From: Clostridia bacterium
Lineage (GTDB): Bacteria; Bacillota; Clostridia; Oscillospirales; CAG-272
Assembly (NCBI GenBank): GCA_017463065.1
Contig: JAFTPX010000016.1
Coordinates: forward strand, 1-47,463
Direction of reading: 5' to 3'
DNA: 47,463 nucleotides
This document shows positions 32,875 through 41,840 of this stretch, in pieces (the stretch's first letter is position 1; each line of letters opens with the position of its first letter). The translations under genes were made by a program, and so were the position numbers. The notes under the pieces are model-generated. The model was not told the origin of the DNA. It saw only the letters and a program-made list of their open reading frames with translations, and did no database searches.

Positions 32875-33393
32875 TTATTTGATTTTTCGGTAGGCACTCT
32901 CAATCTCGCACACGTAGATGCGGTGATAATCCTTTTGCGAATAGTTCGCGAGAAGAGAGGAATCGAGAAATCCTTCTTCCTTGATATCGTCTGCGTATAG
33001 CTTGCGGCAGATCAGCAACAGCTCCGCCTCGGCGATCACGGGCACGCCGTCCGCCTCGGTGCGGGAGAGACCTGCCTCCCGAAGCTTATCGCAATCCCGA
33101 CCGCTTTTGGTTCCGCAGAGCTTCAGCGCATCACGATGCCCGTCACCGAAAAAGGCGAGGGACAGACGGTTCGCTTTTTCGGCAAGACCGTAGGTATAGC
33201 GTTGGGGACGGATAAAGCAAACGGCAACGGGCTTATTCCAAAGCACGCCCATACAACCCCAGCTGGCGGTCATGGCGTTGACCGAGCCCCTTTCCTCATC
33301 CTTTGCCGTGATCAGCATCCAATCCTTTCCGATCAGCTTCGCCGCGCTTTCCAGATCGTACACCGAAATTTTCTCAAAGCCTTGCAGTTCCAT
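32875..33393 (-). CDS. Flavin reductase-like (FMN-binding split barrel) protein
   Basis: 172 residues. Flavin reductase domain: DWMLITAKDEERGSVNAMTASWGCMGVLWNKPVAVCFIRPQRYTYGL, with the substrate/flavin loops and a later SLAFFGDGHRDALKLCGTKSGRD. Such proteins reduce or carry FMN; the partner is unknown. GCGGAGG precedes the ATG, and a promoter lies upstream. It heads a transcription unit with proA and yfcE, an association whose logic is not obvious. Confidence 0.88.
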   Translation of the reverse strand: MELQGFEKISVYDLESAAKLIGKDWMLITAKDEERGSVNAMTASWGCMGVLWNKPVAVCFIRPQRYTYGLAEKANRLSLAFFGDGHRDALKLCGTKSGRDCDKLREAGLSRTEADGVPVIAEAELLLICRKLYADDIKEEGFLDSSLLANYSQKDYHRIYVCEIESAYRKIK

Positions 33394-33423
33394 ATATGCC
33401 TCCGCAAATTTTATTCTACTTAT

Positions 33424-33452
33424 ATGATATCAAATTTTTCCTTTTTCGTCAA
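33424..33452 (-). promoter_or_regulatory. Promoter of the flavin reductase-proA-yfcE unit
   Basis: Minus-strand TTGACG (33452-33447), 17-nt spacer ending TTTGA, TATCAT (33429-33424). Confidence 0.7.
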
Positions 33453-33524
33453 TGAGTTTAAGGAAGTTTTCTTTCTTTTCTTTCTATCAATTATAAACTT
33501 TTTAATAATTTTTCGCAAATACTG

Positions 33525-33553
33525 TCGACAATTCGAACATGATCCTGTATAAT
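33525..33553 (+). promoter_or_regulatory. Promoter of the second DAHP synthase
   Basis: TCGACA (33525-33530), 17 nt, TATAAT (33548-33553). The leader is about 40 nt with no room for an attenuator. Confidence 0.7.
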
Positions 33554-33597
33554 AATATACGATTTTTTATTTTCTATTTCAAAAGGACTCGAACACC

Positions 33598-34632
33598 ATG
33601 CAAAACAATCTGAAATTCATTCGCAAGCTCCCCGTTCCCATGGAGCTGAAGGAGCAGTATCCCCTCAAAGCCGAATACGCCGCAAAGAAGGTTCTCCGTG
33701 ACAAGGAAATCGCTGACATCTTTACGGGAAAGGACAACCGTCTGCTCCTCGTCATCGGTCCCTGCTCCGCAGACCGCGAGGATGCGGTGATCGAATACAT
33801 TTGCCGACTTGCTCGGATTCAGGAAAAGGTTTCCGACAAGCTTTTCATCATCCCTCGCATTTACACCAACAAGCCCCGTACCACGGGCGACGGCTACAAG
33901 GGAATGGTTCACCAGCCCAATCCCGATGCGGCGGAGGATATGCTGGAGGGCATCATTGCCATTCGCCGTCTGCACACCAGAGCCATTGAGGAAACGGGTC
34001 TGTTCTGCGCCGACGAAATGCTCTATCCCGAAAATTACCGCTATCTGTCCGACCTGTTGTCCTACGTTGCCATCGGCGCGCGCTCGGTGGAAAATCAGCA
34101 GCACCGTCTGACCGCCAGCGGCATCGATATTCCCGTAGGCATGAAAAACCCCACGGGCGGCGACATTTCGGTTATGCTCAACTCCATTACCGCCGCGCAA
34201 CATTCCCATACCTTCCTTTATCGCGGATGGGAATGCGTATCCTCGGGCAACCCGCTGGCGCATGCCATTCTCCGCGGATACGTCAATCAGCACGGAGAGT
34301 CTCATCCCAACTATCACTTTGAGGATCTGATGGGTCTTTATAAGGATTATTCCGCTCGCAATCTGCGGAATATGGCGGTGATCGTGGATGCCAACCACGC
34401 AAATTCGGGAAAAAAATATGCCGAGCAGCCCCGTATCTGCAAGGAAGTGCTTCATGCCTGCCGCCATTCCACCGAGATCAAGAGCTACGTCAAGGGCTTC
34501 ATGATCGAAAGCTATCTGGAGGACGGCGCCCAAAATATCGAGGAGCATATCTACGGTAAGTCTATTACCGACCCCTGTCTGGGCTGGGCAAAAACCGAAC
34601 GCCTCATCCTCGACATTGCGGATCTGACGTAA
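33598..34632 (+). CDS. aroG: 3-Deoxy-7-phosphoheptulonate (DAHP) synthase, type I-alpha
   Basis: 344 residues, the E. coli AroFGH type and clearly different from the I-beta enzyme at 16607. Blocks: LLVIGPCSADREDAV, IIPRIYTNKPRTTGDGYKGM (PEP site), IGARSVENQQHR, GMKNPTGGDISVMLNSI and DANHANSGK. The N-terminal extension that binds the aromatic effector in E. coli enzymes is present (LKFIRKLPVPMELKEQYPL), so feedback is possible. AAAAGGA precedes the ATG. Alone between its promoter and the repeat-borne terminator. The symbol is by family; which effector it answers to is unknown. Confidence 0.93.
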   Translation: MQNNLKFIRKLPVPMELKEQYPLKAEYAAKKVLRDKEIADIFTGKDNRLLLVIGPCSADREDAVIEYICRLARIQEKVSDKLFIIPRIYTNKPRTTGDGYKGMVHQPNPDAAEDMLEGIIAIRRLHTRAIEETGLFCADEMLYPENYRYLSDLLSYVAIGARSVENQQHRLTASGIDIPVGMKNPTGGDISVMLNSITAAQHSHTFLYRGWECVSSGNPLAHAILRGYVNQHGESHPNYHFEDLMGLYKDYSARNLRNMAVIVDANHANSGKKYAEQPRICKEVLHACRHSTEIKSYVKGFMIESYLEDGAQNIEEHIYGKSITDPCLGWAKTERLILDIADLT

Positions 34633-34663
34633 GGGACGCGAGGATGCGAGGACCCGATAGGAT

Positions 34664-34750
34664 GCGCCAAAGGGAACTTTCTTTCGAGAAAGTTCCCTCT
34701 GGACTCCTTCAAAGAACTTCCTGACCGGGAAGTTCTTTTTTTGTTTGGCA
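34664..34750. repeat. Double-hairpin intergenic repeat, copy A (acts as terminator)
   Basis: About 86 bp, nearly the same as 38662-38747. Bounded by GCGCCAAA and TTTGGC. First stem: AGGGAACTTTCT (34671-34682) with AGAAAGTTCCCT (34687-34698) around a TTCG tetraloop. A conserved linker CTGGACTCCTTCAAA follows. Second stem: GAACTTCC (34714-34721) with GGAAGTTC (34728-34735), then seven T, so this half is an intrinsic terminator for the DAHP synthase gene. 34751-34825 holds no gene. Confidence 0.85.
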
Positions 34751-34825
34751 GCGGCTACGCCAAGTGTTTGCGCATATCCTTGGCAAAGAATGAAAGAAAG
34801 GCATGGGAGCCAGCCGTCAAATCCC

Positions 34826-34854
34826 TTGACAAACTCCTTACTTCTTGTTATAAT
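34826..34854 (+). promoter_or_regulatory. Sigma-A promoter of murD
   Basis: TTGACA (34826-34831), 17 nt, TATAAT (34849-34854); perfect hexamers. Confidence 0.85.
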
Positions 34855-34907
34855 TAAACCGAATAAAAACTATATTGTTACCAAAGAAAACATTTTGGGG
34901 TACTCAT

Positions 34908-36374
34908 ATGAAAAACCATCTGTTAAAGCAATACATCCAAGGGCGAAGCTGTGAGATTCTGGGGCTTGGCGTCTCCAATCTGCCCCTTGCCCGTCTGCTC
35001 ACCGAATGGGGGATTTCCCTGACGGTTCGGGACAAAAAATCCCCCGCGGAGCTGGGGGAGGAGGCGCTGTCCTTGCAAACGAAGGGCGTTTCCTTCGTTT
35101 CGGGTGACGGGTGCTTTGATGCGCCCAAGGGAGAGCTGATCTTCCGCTCCCCTGGGATCCGTCCCGATCTTGCGGGGCTGACCGCCGCACGGGAGAACGG
35201 CGCGGAGCTGACCAGCGAGATCGAGCTGTTCTTACAGCTTACTCGGGCGGAAACCTTTGCGATCACGGGCAGTGACGGAAAAACCACCTCCACCACGCTG
35301 ACAGGCAAATTTCTTTCCGCCGAGGCGGTGCGAAGCGGTGTGGGTCAAGTCTTTGTCGGCGGCAACATCGGCACGCCCTTGCTGGACCGTCTGGGCGAGA
35401 TCGGCGAGGCGGATCGCGCGGTAATGGAGCTATCCAGCTTTCAGCTCATGACGGTAAAGAAAGCTCCCGCCTATGCGGCGATCACCAACGTCAGTCCCAA
35501 CCACATGGACTGGCACAACAACAGCATGGAGGAATACGTCCGTGCCAAACAAAACATCATCGGCAAGAACACCCGCCGACTGGTGACCAATGCCGATTGT
35601 CCCATTACCGCGAGCATTGCCGCCGAGCTGTTGGAAAGAAAGCGGCAAGGAAAGGTCGATCTGCCTGCCATCTATCTGTTTTCCTCCACACGCGCCTCCT
35701 TTGGCGAGCTCTTCCCCAACGGCGCGGGGAAAGAGGATCGGGCAATCTACGAAAAGAACGGTACGATCCTGCTATCCGACGGGAGAACCGAGGAGCCGCT
35801 TCTGTCGGTTTCCGACATTCGGATTCCGGGGCGGCACAACGTAGAAAACTATATGACCGCCATGGCTTTGGTTTACGGTCGGGTCCACCCCTCCGTATTC
35901 TCAGCCGTTGCCCGTGAATTCTATGGCGTGGAGCACCGTCTGGAGTGGATCCGCACACTGGATGGCGTGGACTATTACAACAGCTCCATCGATTCCTCCC
36001 CCACCCGTACCGCCGCCGCCCTCTCCGCCCTCCGCGGCAGAGATATCGTGATCATCTGCGGCGGCTACGACAAAAAGCTTTCCTTTGAGCCTCTTGCCGA
36101 AGCGCTTTGCCGCTCGGTTCGCGCCGTGGTACTGACGGGAGCAACCGCCGAGGCGATCCGATCCGCTCTGCTGTCCCATCCCGATTATACGGCAGGCAAG
36201 CCCGAGGTGCGGGTCGTCGCTGACTTTGAAGAGGCGGTGCGCGCGGCACGGTCGCTGGCAAGATCGGGAGGATGCGTTCTGCTCTCCCCCGCCTGCGCCA
36301 GCTTTGATGCCTTTCGCAATTTTGCGGAACGGGGAAACACCTTCCGTCGGATCGTGGAAAACTTTGAAAATTAA
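34908..36374 (+). CDS. murD: UDP-N-acetylmuramoyl-L-alanine--D-glutamate ligase
   Basis: 488 residues. Adds D-Glu to UDP-MurNAc-L-Ala in cytoplasmic peptidoglycan precursor synthesis. N-terminal domain EILGLGVSNLPLARLLTEWG; ATP loop TGSDGKTTSTTL (about 120-131); AVMELSSFQLMTVKKAP; SPNHMDWHNN; central RIPGRHNVENYMTAMAL; C-terminal VEHRLEWIRTLDGVDYYNSSIDSSPTRTAAALSAL and CGGYDKK. Slightly longer than the usual 450. The ATG at 34908 has only a GGGGT-like SD; an in-frame TTG at 34875 has none. It stands outside any mur/dcw cluster. Confidence 0.94.
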   Translation: MKNHLLKQYIQGRSCEILGLGVSNLPLARLLTEWGISLTVRDKKSPAELGEEALSLQTKGVSFVSGDGCFDAPKGELIFRSPGIRPDLAGLTAARENGAELTSEIELFLQLTRAETFAITGSDGKTTSTTLTGKFLSAEAVRSGVGQVFVGGNIGTPLLDRLGEIGEADRAVMELSSFQLMTVKKAPAYAAITNVSPNHMDWHNNSMEEYVRAKQNIIGKNTRRLVTNADCPITASIAAELLERKRQGKVDLPAIYLFSSTRASFGELFPNGAGKEDRAIYEKNGTILLSDGRTEEPLLSVSDIRIPGRHNVENYMTAMALVYGRVHPSVFSAVAREFYGVEHRLEWIRTLDGVDYYNSSIDSSPTRTAAALSALRGRDIVIICGGYDKKLSFEPLAEALCRSVRAVVLTGATAEAIRSALLSHPDYTAGKPEVRVVADFEEAVRAARSLARSGGCVLLSPACASFDAFRNFAERGNTFRRIVENFEN

Positions 36375-36462
36375 CAAAATATGATAGAACCCGTCAAAGT
36401 TTTATGATAAAATAAAATGGTATTGTGAAAAACGTTCCCAAAGAAAGGAAGTTTCAACTGTC

Positions 36463-37467
36463 ATGATGAAAAAAATCACGGCGCTGTTGTTGGCGCTCCT
36501 GATGTGTGTATTCGTGGTGTCCTGCGCCCAAAAAGACCCCAACGCACCCGAGGATATGAAGTCCGCCACCGCGGACGGAGAGCCCTTTGTGCTCTACGTT
36601 CCCAATTCGTGGAATCTCAATACCGTCTCGGGCATTTCGGGGGCTTACTATACCTCCACCGAAACCATTATGGTCACCGCGCGGTATTATACTCCCGCCG
36701 ATCCTGCCATGACCTTGGACGGATATGTGGATTTCTGCGCGGATCAATATGCGGCAACCCTGACGGGATTTGCCATCACCGACCGAACCCCCGCCGTTCT
36801 GGGGGGCAAGGATGCCGTCAAGCTGTCCTATACCTTTACCAAGGACGGAAAGCAACTGACCTGCTTCCAGATCTCCGCCCTGCATAACGGAGATTTCGTA
36901 TCCCTGTACGGCTACTGCATGACCGATCTGTACGAAACCCTCTCCGAGGATTTCAACAAGATCGTCGGTGCCTTCGTGCTCTGCGACAAGGCAGATCCCA
37001 ATGGAACGGAGGTGGTCGACAAGAACACCCCCGAGGGCATGGAGATCGCCTCTGCCGACCACATTGAATACCGTCTGTACGTGCCCAAGGCTTGGGTCTG
37101 CAATGCGGAAAGCGGCGTGTCGGAAGCATACTATCCCGAAAGCGGAAAGTCCAACGTAACGGTGACCTCCTACTCCCCCAGCGTATCCATCTCGGTTCAG
37201 GATTACTTCCTGCAGTGCGAGAACCAATACAAAGCCGCCCTTCTCTCTTATGAACGGATCGCTGAGAGCCAGCGTACCGTAGCGGAGCGCACCGCCTATT
37301 CCTACACCTATCGAACGGTGGTAGAGGGAACGGAATTTACCGTCATGCAAACTCTGTTCGCCTATAACGGCTCCATCTATTCCTTCACCTACACCGCTCT
37401 GACGGAAAACTTTGATTTGCACATGACAGACGTGGAGGCAATGCTGAACGCCTTTACCTTCCGTTGA
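36463..37467 (+). CDS. Lipoprotein with two tandem PsbP/DcrB-like domains
   Basis: 334 residues. Lipobox Cys at 21 (MCVFVVSCAQK). Two homologous halves follow: EPFVLYVPNSWNLNTVSGISGAYY (from about residue 41) and IEYRLYVPKAWVCNAESGVSEAYY (from about 199), each continuing with a V-T-x-Y-S/T-P strand and a YVDFCADQY / YFLQCENQY helix. LYVPxxW openings and this strand order suggest the PsbP/DcrB fold; role unknown, at the outer face of the membrane. AAAGGAAG lies about 14 nt before the first ATG; a second ATG is next to it. A possible extended -10 (TGATAAAAT, ending 36413) lies upstream without a good -35. Confidence 0.78.
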   Translation: MMKKITALLLALLMCVFVVSCAQKDPNAPEDMKSATADGEPFVLYVPNSWNLNTVSGISGAYYTSTETIMVTARYYTPADPAMTLDGYVDFCADQYAATLTGFAITDRTPAVLGGKDAVKLSYTFTKDGKQLTCFQISALHNGDFVSLYGYCMTDLYETLSEDFNKIVGAFVLCDKADPNGTEVVDKNTPEGMEIASADHIEYRLYVPKAWVCNAESGVSEAYYPESGKSNVTVTSYSPSVSISVQDYFLQCENQYKAALLSYERIAESQRTVAERTAYSYTYRTVVEGTEFTVMQTLFAYNGSIYSFTYTALTENFDLHMTDVEAMLNAFTFR

Positions 37468-37483
37468 GTCTTTGAGAAACGAC

Positions 37484-38650
37484 ATGAAAGAAATTTATCT
37501 GGACAACAGTGCCACCACCCCCTTATCGGAGGCGGCAAAACAAAAAATGACAGAGGCAATGGAGCGTTACGGCAACCCCTCCTCCCTCCACAGCGCGGGG
37601 CAAGCGGCGGAAAAGCTGGTCGCCGAGGCGCGGGAGCAAATTCTTTTGAGCCTTGGACTTCGTCCGAGACAAAAGGATGGGGTTCTCGTCTTTACCTCCT
37701 GCGGCACGGAAGCCACCTCTCTGGCTCTCTTCGGCTCTGCCTATGCCAAGGAGCGACGGCAAGCCACACGAATCCTGACCACCGATTCGGAGCATCCCTC
37801 GGTTGCCCGTGCTCTGGACAGACTGGCGGCGGACGGCTTTGAGGTCATTCGGATTCCCACAAAGAACGGCGTGTTGGATCTCGGGGCACTGGACGCGGCG
37901 TTAGAGCAAAAGATCTTTCTCGCCTCCTTTATGTTAGTGAATAATGAAACGGGTGCCATTTACGGCGTAGGTGAGGCGTTCCGACGGATCAAGCAGCGCT
38001 ATCCCGAGGCAATCACTCACTGTGACGCGGTACAGGGCTTTTTGAAGATTCCCTTTACCCCAGCCACCCTCTCAGCCGATCTGATCACTGTCAGCGGTCA
38101 CAAGCTTCACGCGCCCAAGGGCGTAGGAGCACTATATATTTCCTCTGCCATGCTCAAGGCGAAAAAGATCGTCCCCTTCCTTGTGGGCGGCGGTCAGGAG
38201 GACGGCATGCGGTCAGGCACGGAAAACGTAATCGGAATTGCGGCATTCGGCGCTTCGGTCAAGGAGCTTCGGGAGCAAAAAACCGCCCGTGCGGAGCATA
38301 TGCGAGCCCTGCGGCAATACGCCGAGGACAAGCTTGCTTCCTTGGATCTGCGGATCAACCGCCCCGCAAGGGACTACCTTCCTCACATCATCAACGTCAC
38401 CCTCCCCCACATCAAAAGTGAAACTATGCTTCATGCCCTGTCCGCCGACGGGATCTTCGTCTCCAGCGGATCGGCTTGCTCCTCTCATTCCCATCACCCC
38501 AGCGATTCCTTACTCGCTTTCGGGCTGACCCCTCATGAGGCGGACTGCTCCCTGCGGATCAGCTTCTCGGATTACAATACCGAAGCGGATATCGACGCCC
38601 TGTGCGCCTCCCTTTCCAAGGGCATCGATACGTTAGTACGAATCAAATAG
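37484..38650 (+). CDS. Cysteine desulfurase (NifS/IscS family)
   Basis: 388 residues. PLP enzyme that removes sulfur from cysteine. MKEIYLDNSATTPLSEAA, TSCGTEATSLAL, the His of TDSEHPSV, MLVNNETGAIY, PLP Lys207 in SGHKLHAPKGVGALY, GGGQEDGMRSGTENV and catalytic Cys332 in SSGSACSSHSHHPSDSL are all present. Start at ATG 37484, 16 nt after the previous stop and without a clear SD, so coupling to the upstream lipoprotein gene is likely; an in-frame TTG at 37472 is an alternative. No iscU or thiI neighbour, so its client (tRNA thiolation, Fe-S clusters) is unknown. Confidence 0.93.
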   Translation: MKEIYLDNSATTPLSEAAKQKMTEAMERYGNPSSLHSAGQAAEKLVAEAREQILLSLGLRPRQKDGVLVFTSCGTEATSLALFGSAYAKERRQATRILTTDSEHPSVARALDRLAADGFEVIRIPTKNGVLDLGALDAALEQKIFLASFMLVNNETGAIYGVGEAFRRIKQRYPEAITHCDAVQGFLKIPFTPATLSADLITVSGHKLHAPKGVGALYISSAMLKAKKIVPFLVGGGQEDGMRSGTENVIGIAAFGASVKELREQKTARAEHMRALRQYAEDKLASLDLRINRPARDYLPHIINVTLPHIKSETMLHALSADGIFVSSGSACSSHSHHPSDSLLAFGLTPHEADCSLRISFSDYNTEADIDALCASLSKGIDTLVRIK

Positions 38651-38661
38651 AATGCGAGGAC

Positions 38662-38747
38662 GCGCCAAAGGGAACTTTCTTTCGAGAACGTTCCCTCTGG
38701 ACTCCTTCAAAGAACTTTCTGGCAGGAACGTTCTTTTTTGTTTGGCG
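38662..38747. repeat. Double-hairpin intergenic repeat, copy B
   Basis: Second copy of the element at 34664-34750, same order: CGCCAAA, stem around TTCG, linker CTGGACTCCTTCAAA, second hairpin, T-run, TTTGGCG. Here the outer CGCCAAA and TTTGGCG are perfect 7-bp inverted ends. Both inner stems carry mismatches (AGAACG for AGAAAG), so the terminator half is weaker than in copy A. Confidence 0.85.
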
Positions 38748-38752
38748 GTCGA

Positions 38753-38793
38753 AATAAACCCCCATCGGAATTCTTCACCGATGGGGGTTTATT
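38753..38793. terminator. Bidirectional terminator between converging genes
   Basis: AATAAACCCCCATCGG (38753-38768) pairs perfectly with CCGATGGGGGTTTATT (38778-38793) around a 9-nt loop. It serves the cysteine desulfurase gene on one side and, with its far arm touching the pflA stop codon, pflA on the other. The T-tract is short on the plus strand. Confidence 0.7.
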
Positions 38794-39521
38794 CATGATC
38801 TCAATTCTTTCAATTTCCGATCCACGAAGGCTTGCAGTCGTTGTTTGACGGCGGGGTCCAAGGCTTTGGTTCCCGCTAGGGGATTTTCCATCCCCAGCTT
38901 CTCGTATTTAAAAAAGCCCATGGTATGAAAGCCGAGAAGCTCATACCGTTCCACGCAATCCATGCCCCGCAGGTGAGCGAGATAGTCCTCGAGGATTTCC
39001 TCTCGATCATTCAAGTCGGGGACGATCACCGTGCGGATTCGGGTCTTTTTTTCAATGGAATTCAAATACCGCAAGGTCGCAAGAGGGGCTTCGATGCCTT
39101 TTCCCGTGTACCGTTGATACCGCTCGTCATCAGGAAATTTCAGATCCAGCAAAACCGACTGCGCCCCCGCCAAGACCTCCTTTACGGTGTCACTCAAGGG
39201 CACGCCCCCCGAGGTATCGATGATATATCGAATCCCCTTCTCTGCCAGAAGCGGCATCATAGAGCGAATAAATTCAGCTTGAACAAGAGGCTCGCCGCCG
39301 CTGAAGGTCACGCCGCCATCCTCCCCGAAATAGGGGGTATAGCGGGCGACCTTCCGCGCAAGTGCTTCCCCGTCGGTCTCCTTGCCACGGGTGCGCTCCC
39401 ATGTATCGGGGTTATGGCAATAAGCGCACCGCAGAGGGCAGCCTGAAAGGAACACGGCGCACCGCAGTCCCTCTCCGTCCACCGCCGCAAGGCTCTCAAA
39501 GGAGTGTACGAAGCCCTTCAT
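38793..39521 (-). CDS. pflA: Pyruvate formate-lyase activating enzyme
   Basis: 242 residues. Radical SAM enzyme that installs the glycyl radical on PFL. The CX3CX2C cluster is Cys28, Cys32 and Cys35 in SGCPLRCAYCHNPDTW; GGVTFSGGEPLVQ and YIIDTSGG follow. FHTMGFFKYEKLGM near the C-terminus is typical of PflA. I use the ATG at 39521, four bases after the pflB stop at 39526; the frame runs further into pflB but without reason. No clear SD, so translation is probably coupled to pflB. Confidence 0.95.
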   Translation of the reverse strand: MKGFVHSFESLAAVDGEGLRCAVFLSGCPLRCAYCHNPDTWERTRGKETDGEALARKVARYTPYFGEDGGVTFSGGEPLVQAEFIRSMMPLLAEKGIRYIIDTSGGVPLSDTVKEVLAGAQSVLLDLKFPDDERYQRYTGKGIEAPLATLRYLNSIEKKTRIRTVIVPDLNDREEILEDYLAHLRGMDCVERYELLGFHTMGFFKYEKLGMENPLAGTKALDPAVKQRLQAFVDRKLKELRS

Positions 39522-39525
39522 TTTG

Positions 39526-41754
39526 TTACATGGTCTCGTGGAAGGTTCTCGCAATCACTTCCAGCTGCTTGTCTTTGGTCAGCTTATTGAAGTTCACCGC
39601 GTATCCGCTGACACGGATGGTCAAGGAAGGATACAGGGTAGGATCGTTCATGGCGTCGATCAGCTTCTGACGGTTCAACACGTTGACGTTCAGATGGTGA
39701 GCGTGCTGGGCAAAATATCCGTCCAGTACCGCAACCAGCTTATTCACTCGGTCAAGCTCGTCACTGCCAAGTGCCTCGGGAGTAATGGAGAAGGTATTGG
39801 AAATACCGTCCTGACAGCAATCGTAGCAGATCTTTGCCACCGAGTTCAAGGACGCAAGCGCACCCTCCGCATCTCTGCCGTGCATGGGGTTCGCTCCGGG
39901 TGCGAAAGGCTCGCCCTGCTTCCGTCCGTCGGGAGTAGAGCCCGTCTTTTTACCGTATACCACGTTGGAGGTAATGGTCAGCACCGACAGGGTATGCTTG
40001 GCGTTCCGATAGGTCTTGGTCTTGCAAAGCTCGGAGTAGAAATATTCGGTAATCCACTTTGCGATCTCGTCCACGCGGTCGTCGTCGTTTCCGTATTTCG
40101 GGAACTCTCCCTCGGTGATAAAGTCCACGATCAGTCCGTTCTCATCCTTCACGGGGGTCACCTTGGCGTACTTGATCGCGCTCAGGCTGTCCGCGAGTAC
40201 GCTAAATCCGCTGATACCGAACGCCATCAAACGCTCGGGCTCTACGTCGTGGAGGGACATCATCAGCCGCTCATAGGCATAACGGTCGTGCATATAGTGG
40301 ATCACGTTCATGGTGTTGACGTACAGCTTTGCCATCCATGCCGCATAAGCTTGGAACGCCTCCATGACCTCCTCGTAAACCAGCGGCTTCCCTGCCTCAA
40401 AGACCTTTCCCTCGGGGGCAATCTGATCGCCGTACAGCTCGTCACGGCCGCCGTTGAGCGCCATGAGCAACACCTTAGCAATATTACATCTCGCACCGAA
40501 GAACTGCATCTGCTTACCCGTTTTCATTGCCGAGACACAGCAAGCAATGGCGTAGTCGTCACCGAAATCCTTGCGCATCACATCGTCGTTCTCATACTGA
40601 ATGGAATCGGTATCGATAGATACCTTCGCGCAGAATTTCTTAAAGGCATCGGGGAGCTTGTCCGACCACAGAACGGTCAGGTTCGGCTCGGCACTGGGAC
40701 CCAGATTATACAGGGTTTGCAGGAAGCGGTAGCAGGTCTTGGTAACCATAGGTCTGCCGTCCTCGCCCATACCCGCCAAAGAGCAGGTGACCCAAACGGG
40801 GTCTCCCGCAAACAGATCGTTATATTCGGGGGTACGCAGATGACGTACCAGTCTCATTTTCAGCACCAGATCGTCAATCAGCTCCTGCGCTGACAGCTCG
40901 TCGATCGTTCCCTCCGCCAGATCTCTCTGCATATAAATATCGAGGAACGCGGAAATTCTGCCGATACTGTTCGCCGCGCCATTCTGCTCCTTTACCGCAC
41001 CCAGATAACCGAAATACAGCCACTGAACCGCTTCCTTGGCATTTTCCGCGGGACGGGAAATGTCGCATCCGTACTCCGCCGCCATGGTGATGAGCTGATC
41101 CATAAACTCCAGCTGTCTCTGAATATCCTCCAGAAGCTGAATGGTCTCCGTGCTCATATCCCGCTCGCCGATCCGCTTTTTATCCGCCTTACGCTCACGA
41201 ATCAGATAGTCCATTCCGTACAGGGCAATACGGCGGTAGTCACCGATGATCCGTCCTCTGGCGTAAGCGTCGGGCAGCCCCGTCAGAACACCCGCATGTC
41301 TTGCCTTTTTCATGGTATCGGTGTAAACGCGGAACACGCCCGTGTTATGGGTAGTGCGGTAACGGAATTCGTTCTTAATTTCCTCGCTGATCTCATAGCC
41401 GTACGCCTGACATGCCTGAACAGCATTCCGATAGCCCGCAAAGGGGTTCACCGCACGCTTCAGGGGCTCGTCGGTCTGAAGACCGAGGATCAGATCCTCG
41501 CCCTTCTTGACGTATCCCGGTTTATAGGTCAAAATAGACGATACGTGCTCGGTATCGACGTCCAACACGCCTCCCTTTTTATTCTCTTCGATCAACAGCT
41601 CCTCCACCCGCGCCTTCACCGAATCGGTTCGCTTGGTGGTTCCCTTCAGGAAGGACGCATCTCCCTCATAGGGCGTATAGTTTTTCTGTATAAAGTCTCT
41701 GACGTCAATTTCCTTTTGCCAGTACCCCTCACGAAAACCTCTCCAACAATTCAT
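39526..41754 (-). CDS. pflB: Formate C-acetyltransferase (pyruvate formate-lyase)
   Basis: 742 residues. Splits pyruvate plus CoA to acetyl-CoA and formate under anaerobic conditions. The catalytic Cys pair is C405-C406 in [15 protein letters not shown]; the glycyl radical is Gly717 in RVSGYAVNF, 25 residues from the C-terminus as in E. coli; [23 protein letters not shown] is also diagnostic. AAAGGAAG lies about 9 nt before the ATG at 41754. The frame is open upstream through the riboswitch, which is clearly RNA leader. Transcribed with pflA. Formate it makes feeds folate one-carbon metabolism, which fits control by ZTP. Confidence 0.97.
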   Translation of the reverse strand: MNCWRGFREGYWQKEIDVRDFIQKNYTPYEGDASFLKGTTKRTDSVKARVEELLIEENKKGGVLDVDTEHVSSILTYKPGYVKKGEDLILGLQTDEPLKRAVNPFAGYRNAVQACQAYGYEISEEIKNEFRYRTTHNTGVFRVYTDTMKKARHAGVLTGLPDAYARGRIIGDYRRIALYGMDYLIRERKADKKRIGERDMSTETIQLLEDIQRQLEFMDQLITMAAEYGCDISRPAENAKEAVQWLYFGYLGAVKEQNGAANSIGRISAFLDIYMQRDLAEGTIDELSAQELIDDLVLKMRLVRHLRTPEYNDLFAGDPVWVTCSLAGMGEDGRPMVTKTCYRFLQTLYNLGPSAEPNLTVLWSDKLPDAFKKFCAKVSIDTDSIQYENDDVMRKDFGDDYAIACCVSAMKTGKQMQFFGARCNIAKVLLMALNGGRDELYGDQIAPEGKVFEAGKPLVYEEVMEAFQAYAAWMAKLYVNTMNVIHYMHDRYAYERLMMSLHDVEPERLMAFGISGFSVLADSLSAIKYAKVTPVKDENGLIVDFITEGEFPKYGNDDDRVDEIAKWITEYFYSELCKTKTYRNAKHTLSVLTITSNVVYGKKTGSTPDGRKQGEPFAPGANPMHGRDAEGALASLNSVAKICYDCCQDGISNTFSITPEALGSDELDRVNKLVAVLDGYFAQHAHHLNVNVLNRQKLIDAMNDPTLYPSLTIRVSGYAVNFNKLTKDKQLEVIARTFHETM

Positions 41755-41807
41755 CTTTTTTCTTCCTTTCATTACACATACTATCTCGAATGTTTCTTTT
41801 AACAAAA

Positions 41808-41840
41808 AACAAAAGGGCTCCCCACGCATAGAGGGTGCCC
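41808..41840 (-). terminator. Riboswitch expression-platform terminator before pflB
   Basis: Minus strand: GGGC and CCC (41840-41833) pair with GGG and GCCC (41823-41815), followed by TTTTGTTTTTTG. Its 5' arm contains the GGGCA that ends the ZTP aptamer, so ligand binding and terminator formation compete. Confidence 0.7.

Noticed and set aside
34664..38747. Insertion sequence flanked by the two 86-bp repeats
   Set aside because: The DNA between the copies encodes murD, a lipoprotein and a cysteine desulfurase in ordinary order, with no transposase, and the copies also act as gene-end terminators.
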